Shown here: piece after piece, positions 8,205-11,482 of the stretch
Layout of the letters: every line of letters begins with the position of its first letter
Numbering within the stretch: position 1 is the first letter of the stretch
DNA from: Sphingomonas sp.
GTDB lineage: Bacteria > Pseudomonadota > Alphaproteobacteria > Sphingomonadales > Sphingomonadaceae
Assembly (NCBI GenBank): GCA_019247755.1
Contig: JAFBAM010000101.1
Coordinates: 1 to 11,482 of the forward strand
Direction: 5' to 3'
DNA: 11,482 nt
Position numbers and translations under genes: made by a program
Notes under the pieces: model-generated
What the model saw: the letters and a program-made list of their open reading frames with translations, nothing else
What the model was told of the DNA's origin: nothing
Databases searched by the model: none

Positions 8205-8547
8205 GCCTGAACAAAGTCCCGTCGGTGAGAGTCATGTTCCCGCTCAAATGCTTCGCGCTAAGCTTAAGATCCGCGGTGGATGAGCCGCGAGCGCCCACGA
8301 TGTCTGCGTGGAGTTGCTGTCGCGAGGCATCGAATGTGAAATCGATCGAGCCCATGAACAGCTCTTTGCGGTTGACGACCTTATAGCCATCCAGCCGGTA
8401 TTGCCCGGCACCCGTCCGACTGATCCGGTAAATTACATGCTCGTCATGGCAGGGCGACGGTTTCACCTGGCACAAGGACGTGCCTTCCCAGGTTCCGGCA
8501 ACGGGGTCCGGAGCAGCCGCGGCAAGCAGGATCGCAGCGAGCATCAT
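8182..8547 (-). CDS. Small secreted protein of unknown function
   Basis: A 121-residue protein I cannot place in a named family. The first 12-13 residues (MMLAAILLAAAA) are hydrophobic and end in alanines, a short signal peptide without a basic start. The mature part begins with GTWEG, contains a C26/C33 pair that could form a periplasmic disulfide, and is rich in alternating polar/hydrophobic stretches typical of a small beta-barrel. The GTWEG opening recalls lipocalin-like or DUF2147-like export proteins, but this resemblance is weak. No good Shine-Dalgarno sequence precedes the paired ATGs at 8547 and 8544. The last 23 bases overlap the methyltransferase gene on the other strand. The coherent signal-peptide frame and clean insertion between genes support it being real. 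Confidence 0.66.
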   Translation of the reverse strand: MMLAAILLAAAAPDPVAGTWEGTSLCQVKPSPCHDEHVIYRISRTGAGQYRLDGYKVVNRKELFMGSIDFTFDASRQQLHADIVGARGSSTADLKLSAKHLSGNMTLTDGTLFRLIEVDKR

Positions 8548-8576
8548 CGGCCGAATCTACGGCTCAAATGTTCGCC

Positions 8577-8605
8577 TTGCGAGTCCCAGCAGTGCGGCCT
8601 ATATC
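8577..8605 (+). promoter_or_regulatory. Candidate sigma-70 promoter for rimP-nusA operon
   Basis: TTGCGA (8577-8582) and TATATC (8600-8605) are separated by 17 bases, each matching four of six positions of the housekeeping consensus. Transcription would start near 8612, giving a leader of about 85 bases before rimP. This is the only candidate I see in the 148 bases between the divergent small-protein gene and rimP. Confidence 0.4.
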
Positions 8606-8633
8606 GCGGCTCTCTCCTCTGACATCGCTAGAT

Positions 8634-8699
8634 GCCTGAGGCTGGGGCCCCACGGCTCCGGTCCGAGAGGCGTTTGGACCATCCATGGAGTTTGAGTGA
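8634..8699 (+). promoter_or_regulatory. Structured rimP leader with four-codon upstream ORF
   Basis: The leader contains GCC-TGA-GGC (8634-8642), the 10-base palindrome TGGGGCCCCA (8643-8652), and a hairpin pairing GGTCCGA (8660-8666) with TTGGACC (8674-8680; one G-U pair) around a seven-base loop. Just after, ATG 8685 opens a frame encoding MEFE whose TGA (8697-8699) overlaps the GTG start of rimP. The GGAG inside this mini-frame (8687-8690) is also the rimP ribosome binding site, five bases before GTG. Whether the mini-frame is translated is unknown; the overlap may be chance. Confidence 0.35.
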
Positions 8700-9229
8700 C
8701 CGACATCGCGGCCATCGCGAAGCAGATCGAGCCTGAGGTGAAGAGCCTCGGCTACGAGCTTGTGCGTGTGGCGATGATCGGCGGCTCCTCGGACCCGACG
8801 TTGCAAGTGATGGCCGAGCGGCCTGACACGCGCCAGCTCGACCTCAGCGACTGCGAAGTCATTTCGCGCCGCCTGTCGGACTGGCTCGACGCAAACGACC
8901 CGATTGAGGGCGGCTACCGGTTGGAGGTCAGCTCACCTGGCATCGACCGGCCGCTGACGCGGCTCAAGGACTACGCCGACTGGGCCGGTCACGACGCCCG
9001 CATCTCGCTCAAGGAGCCCCGCGGCGACCGGAAGCAATATTCGGGCACGCTGCAGGGCCTCGACGGCGAGACCGTCAGGCTCAGCGGCAAGGACGGGCAG
9101 GATTACGAATTGCCATTTGCCGACATTGCTTCGGCCAAGCTGCTCTTGACCGACAAGCTCATCAACGCCACCGCGCCGCTCAGCACTGAAGGCGCTGAAC
9201 ACATCGAAACCTTAGAGGAACAAGAATAA
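8696..9229 (+). CDS. rimP: Ribosome maturation factor RimP
   Basis: RimP assists late assembly of the 30S ribosomal subunit. The 177-residue protein has the two-domain RimP plan: an alpha/beta N-terminal domain ending in the hallmark YRLEVSSPGIDRPL (74-87) and an SH3-like C-terminal domain at about 90-155, with an acidic tail. It starts with GTG; GGAG at 8687-8690 is five bases upstream and no in-frame ATG fits the conserved N-terminus better. Its TAA stop shares one base with the nusA ATG (TAATG), the classic rimP-nusA arrangement. It is the first gene of the operon here, with no initiator tRNA gene in front as in E. coli. Confidence 0.96.
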   Translation: MTDIAAIAKQIEPEVKSLGYELVRVAMIGGSSDPTLQVMAERPDTRQLDLSDCEVISRRLSDWLDANDPIEGGYRLEVSSPGIDRPLTRLKDYADWAGHDARISLKEPRGDRKQYSGTLQGLDGETVRLSGKDGQDYELPFADIASAKLLLTDKLINATAPLSTEGAEHIETLEEQE

Positions 9230-10857
9230 TGGCCACCGCTCCTGCTGCCGTCAGCGCCAACAAGGCAGAGCTGCTTGCGATCGCCGACGCGGTCGCGCGC
9301 GAAAAGCTGATCGACAAGGGCATCGTCATCGAGGCGATGGAAGACGCCATCCAGCGCGCGGCCCGCGCCCGCTACGGCGCCGAGAACGACATTCGCGCCA
9401 AGCTCGATGCCGAAACCGGCGATCTCCGCCTGTGGCGCGTGCTCGAAGTCGTTGCCGAGCCCGAGGATCATTTCAAGCAGATCGACGAGAAGGGCGCGCA
9501 GAAGCTCCAGAAGGGCGCCGCCGTCGGCGACTTCATCGTCGACCCGCTGCCCCCGATCGAGTTCGGCCGCATCGCCGCCCAGGCCGCGAAGCAGGTGATC
9601 TTCCAGAAGGTCCGCGACGCCGAGCGCGAACGCCAGTTCGAGGAGTTCAAGGACCGCGCCAACGAGGTCATCACCGGCGTTGTGAAGCGGGTCGAGTTCG
9701 GTCACGTCGTCGTCGACCTCGGCCGCGCCGAGGGCGTCATCCGCCGCGACCAGCAGATCCCGCGCGAAATGGTCCGCGTCGGCGACCGCATCCGCTCGCT
9801 GATCATGTCGGTGCGCCGCGAAGCCCGCGGCCCGCAAATCTTCCTCAGCCGCGCGCATCCAGAGTTCATGAAGAAGCTCTTCGCGCAGGAAGTGCCTGAG
9901 ATTTACGACGGCATCATCGAGATCAAGGCCGCGGCCCGCGACCCGGGCAGCCGCGCCAAGATCGGCGTCATCAGCCACGACAGCTCGATCGACCCGGTCG
10001 GCGCCTGCGTCGGCATGAAGGGCAGCCGCGTCCAGGCGGTCGTCCAAGAGCTGCAGGGTGAGAAGATCGACATCATCCCGTGGAGCCAGGACCTCGCGAC
10101 CTTCGTCGTCAACGCGCTCCAGCCGGCGACCGTCAGCCGCGTCGTCATCGACGAGGAAGAGAGCCGGATCGAGGTGGTGGTCCCCGATGACCAGCTCAGC
10201 CTCGCGATCGGTCGCCGCGGACAGAACGTCCGCCTCGCCTCGCAGCTGACGACCTCGCAGATCGACATCCTGACCGAGGCTGACGCGACCGAGAAGCGCC
10301 AGCGCGAGTTCGTCGAGCGCTCGGCCCTGTTCCAGAACGAGCTGGACGTCGACGAGACCCTCTCGCAGTTGCTGGTGGCCGATGGTTTCACCAGCCTCGA
10401 GGAAGTCGCCTACGTCGAGCAGGACGAGATCGCCTCGATCGAAGGTCTGGACGACGACATTGCGGCCGAGCTTCAGAGCCGCGCGACGGAAGCACTCGAG
10501 CGCCGCGAGGCCGCGTCGCGCGAGGAGCGCCGGAAGCTCGGCGTCGAGGACGCGCTGGCCGAGATGCCGCACCTCACCGAAGCAATGCTGGTGACGCTGG
10601 GCAAGGCGGGCATCAAGACGCTCGATGACCTCGCCGACCTCGCGACCGACGAGCTGGTGCAGAAGAAGCGGCCCGAGCAGCGGCGTCAGCGCGAGCCGAG
10701 CAACCGGCCCGAGGACAAGGGCGGGATCCTCGCCGAATATGCCCTGACCGACGAGCAGGGTAACGAGATCATCATGGCCGCCCGCGCGCACTGGTTCGAA
10801 GACGAAGAGCCCGCAGGCAAGACCGAGGAGGCCGCCGATGCGGAATCCCCGGAATGA
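9229..10857 (+). CDS. nusA: Transcription termination/antitermination factor NusA
   Basis: NusA binds RNA polymerase and nascent RNA and modulates pausing, termination and antitermination. The 542-residue protein shows the N-terminal polymerase-binding domain (about 1-135), an S1 domain (about 145-205, VVKRVEFGHVVVDLG), and two KH domains with GACVGMKGSRVQAVV (258-272) and LAIGRRGQNVRLASQL (325-340). The C-terminal helix-hairpin-helix repeats at about 375-425 and 440-520 are typical of longer proteobacterial NusA, followed by an acidic tail. AGAGGA (9214-9219) is nine bases upstream of the ATG. Its C-terminal codons contain the ribosome binding site and start of the ylxR-L7Ae gene. Identification is firm. 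Confidence 0.98.
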   Translation: MATAPAAVSANKAELLAIADAVAREKLIDKGIVIEAMEDAIQRAARARYGAENDIRAKLDAETGDLRLWRVLEVVAEPEDHFKQIDEKGAQKLQKGAAVGDFIVDPLPPIEFGRIAAQAAKQVIFQKVRDAERERQFEEFKDRANEVITGVVKRVEFGHVVVDLGRAEGVIRRDQQIPREMVRVGDRIRSLIMSVRREARGPQIFLSRAHPEFMKKLFAQEVPEIYDGIIEIKAAARDPGSRAKIGVISHDSSIDPVGACVGMKGSRVQAVVQELQGEKIDIIPWSQDLATFVVNALQPATVSRVVIDEEESRIEVVVPDDQLSLAIGRRGQNVRLASQLTTSQIDILTEADATEKRQREFVERSALFQNELDVDETLSQLLVADGFTSLEEVAYVEQDEIASIEGLDDDIAAELQSRATEALERREAASREERRKLGVEDALAEMPHLTEAMLVTLGKAGIKTLDDLADLATDELVQKKRPEQRRQREPSNRPEDKGGILAEYALTDEQGNEIIMAARAHWFEDEEPAGKTEEAADAESPE

Positions 10858-11482
10858 CGATCTAGCGCTAGCAGACGAAGGCGAGCCGCACGTCCCGGAA
10901 CGGACGTGCGTCCTCACCCGCCGCAAGGCCACCAAGGACGAACTGATCCGGCTCGCGCTCTCGCCTGACGGCGAGGTCGCGCCCGACGTTCGCGCCCGTG
11001 CGCCGGGCCGCGGCGCCTGGATCGGCGTCGCTCGCGCCGAGCTCGACGCCGCCAACGCCAAGGGGAAGCTCAAGGCCGCGCTCCAACGCGCCTTCAAAAC
11101 CAACGACATTCAGGTCCCCGCCGATCTCGGTGAGCGGATCGAGGCAGCACTGCGTCAGGCAACGCTCGACCGTCTCGGCATGGAGGCACGCTCCGGCAAC
11201 CTCATCAACGGCTTCGACCGCATCGAAAACGCGGCTCGTTCGGGCAAGGTCGCGATGTTGATCCACGCCGCCGACGCGGGCGATGACGGCAATCGCAGCC
11301 TCGACCAGGCCTGGCGGGTCGGCGGCGGTGGCCCACAGGGGGTGATATTCCCCTTGGACCGCACTATCTTGAGCATGGCACTTGGCCGCGACAATGTGGT
11401 ACATGTCGCCCTGACGGATCCCGCTGCCGCTTCGCGTGTCTCTCACGCGCTCAGGCGTTGGCGGGCTTTTAATGGCCCCGAT
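10838..11482 (+). CDS. YlxR (DUF448)-L7Ae fused RNA-binding protein, 3' end outside window
   Basis: The frame stays open for 215 codons to the last base of the window, so the gene is truncated by the window edge only. Residues about 20-90 form a YlxR/RnpM (DUF448) domain: ERTCVLTRRK (21-30), KDELIRLALSPDG (33-45) and the signature RAPGRGAWIG (54-63). Residues about 105-205 look like a ribosomal L7Ae-type RNA-binding domain, with ARSGNLINGFDRIENAARSG (117-136) followed by KVAMLIHAADA. YlxR in Bacillus is reported to modulate RNase P; the fused form is common in alphaproteobacteria. The ATG lies 20 bases inside the nusA end, but GAGGAGG (10825-10831) six bases ahead makes the start convincing. 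infB is expected next, beyond the window. Confidence 0.9.
   Translation, partial: MRNPRNDDLALADEGEPHVPERTCVLTRRKATKDELIRLALSPDGEVAPDVRARAPGRGAWIGVARAELDAANAKGKLKAALQRAFKTNDIQVPADLGERIEAALRQATLDRLGMEARSGNLINGFDRIENAARSGKVAMLIHAADAGDDGNRSLDQAWRVGGGGPQGVIFPLDRTILSMALGRDNVVHVALTDPAAASRVSHALRRWRAFNGPD

Noticed and set aside
8548..8695. An initiator tRNA gene before rimP, as in E. coli
   Set aside because: No cloverleaf, T-loop sequence or CCA end can be found in the leader.
10862..10871. CTAGCGCTAG palindrome just after the nusA stop, with other GCTAGC sites at 2-7 and 2813-2818
   Set aside because: Short palindromes near stop codons (TAG) recur by chance; no shared longer sequence joins the three sites.
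9103..11109. A 668-codon open frame on the minus strand opposite rimP, nusA and ylxR
   Set aside because: It is rich in Asp, Val, Leu and Arg, as expected for the shadow of a GC-rich gene, shows no domain, and lies opposite firm genes.

Overview
The window is dense, GC-rich chromosomal DNA from an alphaproteobacterium, most likely a member of Sphingomonadales. The evidence is the order lnt-metK-trmB-rimP-nusA-ylxR, which I recall as a conserved alphaproteobacterial block (the next gene would be infB), the fused YlxR/L7Ae-like protein at the right edge, and the protein types in between. Only about 380 of 11,482 bases (roughly 3%) lie outside the called genes, and most neighbouring genes overlap. 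I see no rRNA, tRNA, CRISPR array, insertion sequence or phage gene.

Layout. Left core: lnt (apolipoprotein N-acyltransferase) and metK (S-adenosylmethionine synthetase) on the plus strand, separated by a 58-base leader that can fold in two competing ways. First inserted cassette, minus strand: DUF2231 membrane protein, then a sorbosone-dehydrogenase-like PQQ lipoprotein, in an ATGA-overlapping operon. A sequence resembling a general-stress (EcfG-type) promoter precedes it. Middle core: trmB (tRNA m7G46 methyltransferase), plus strand. Second inserted cassette: a minus-strand PQQ-type sugar-dehydrogenase-like lipoprotein, a divergent plus-strand operon of a type III polyketide synthase and an ICMT-family methyltransferase, and a minus-strand small secreted protein of unknown function. 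Right core: rimP, nusA and the start of the ylxR-L7Ae gene, which runs off the window.

How the genes may work together. rimP, nusA and ylxR form the usual ribosome-maturation and transcription operon, linked by overlapping starts and stops. The polyketide synthase and methyltransferase are a recognisable pair. By analogy with Bacillus BpsA-BpsB they probably make an alkylpyrone or alkylresorcinol lipid and O-methylate it using the SAM that MetK supplies. The two PQQ-type proteins carry lipoprotein signals and should be exported and acylated, with Lnt adding the third acyl chain. One keeps the expected catalytic histidine; in the other a glutamine sits at that position. The strongest candidates for something new are that altered PQQ protein, the methylated-polyketide operon beside it, and the switch-like metK leader. 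All functional statements rest on motif reading by eye, without database searches.
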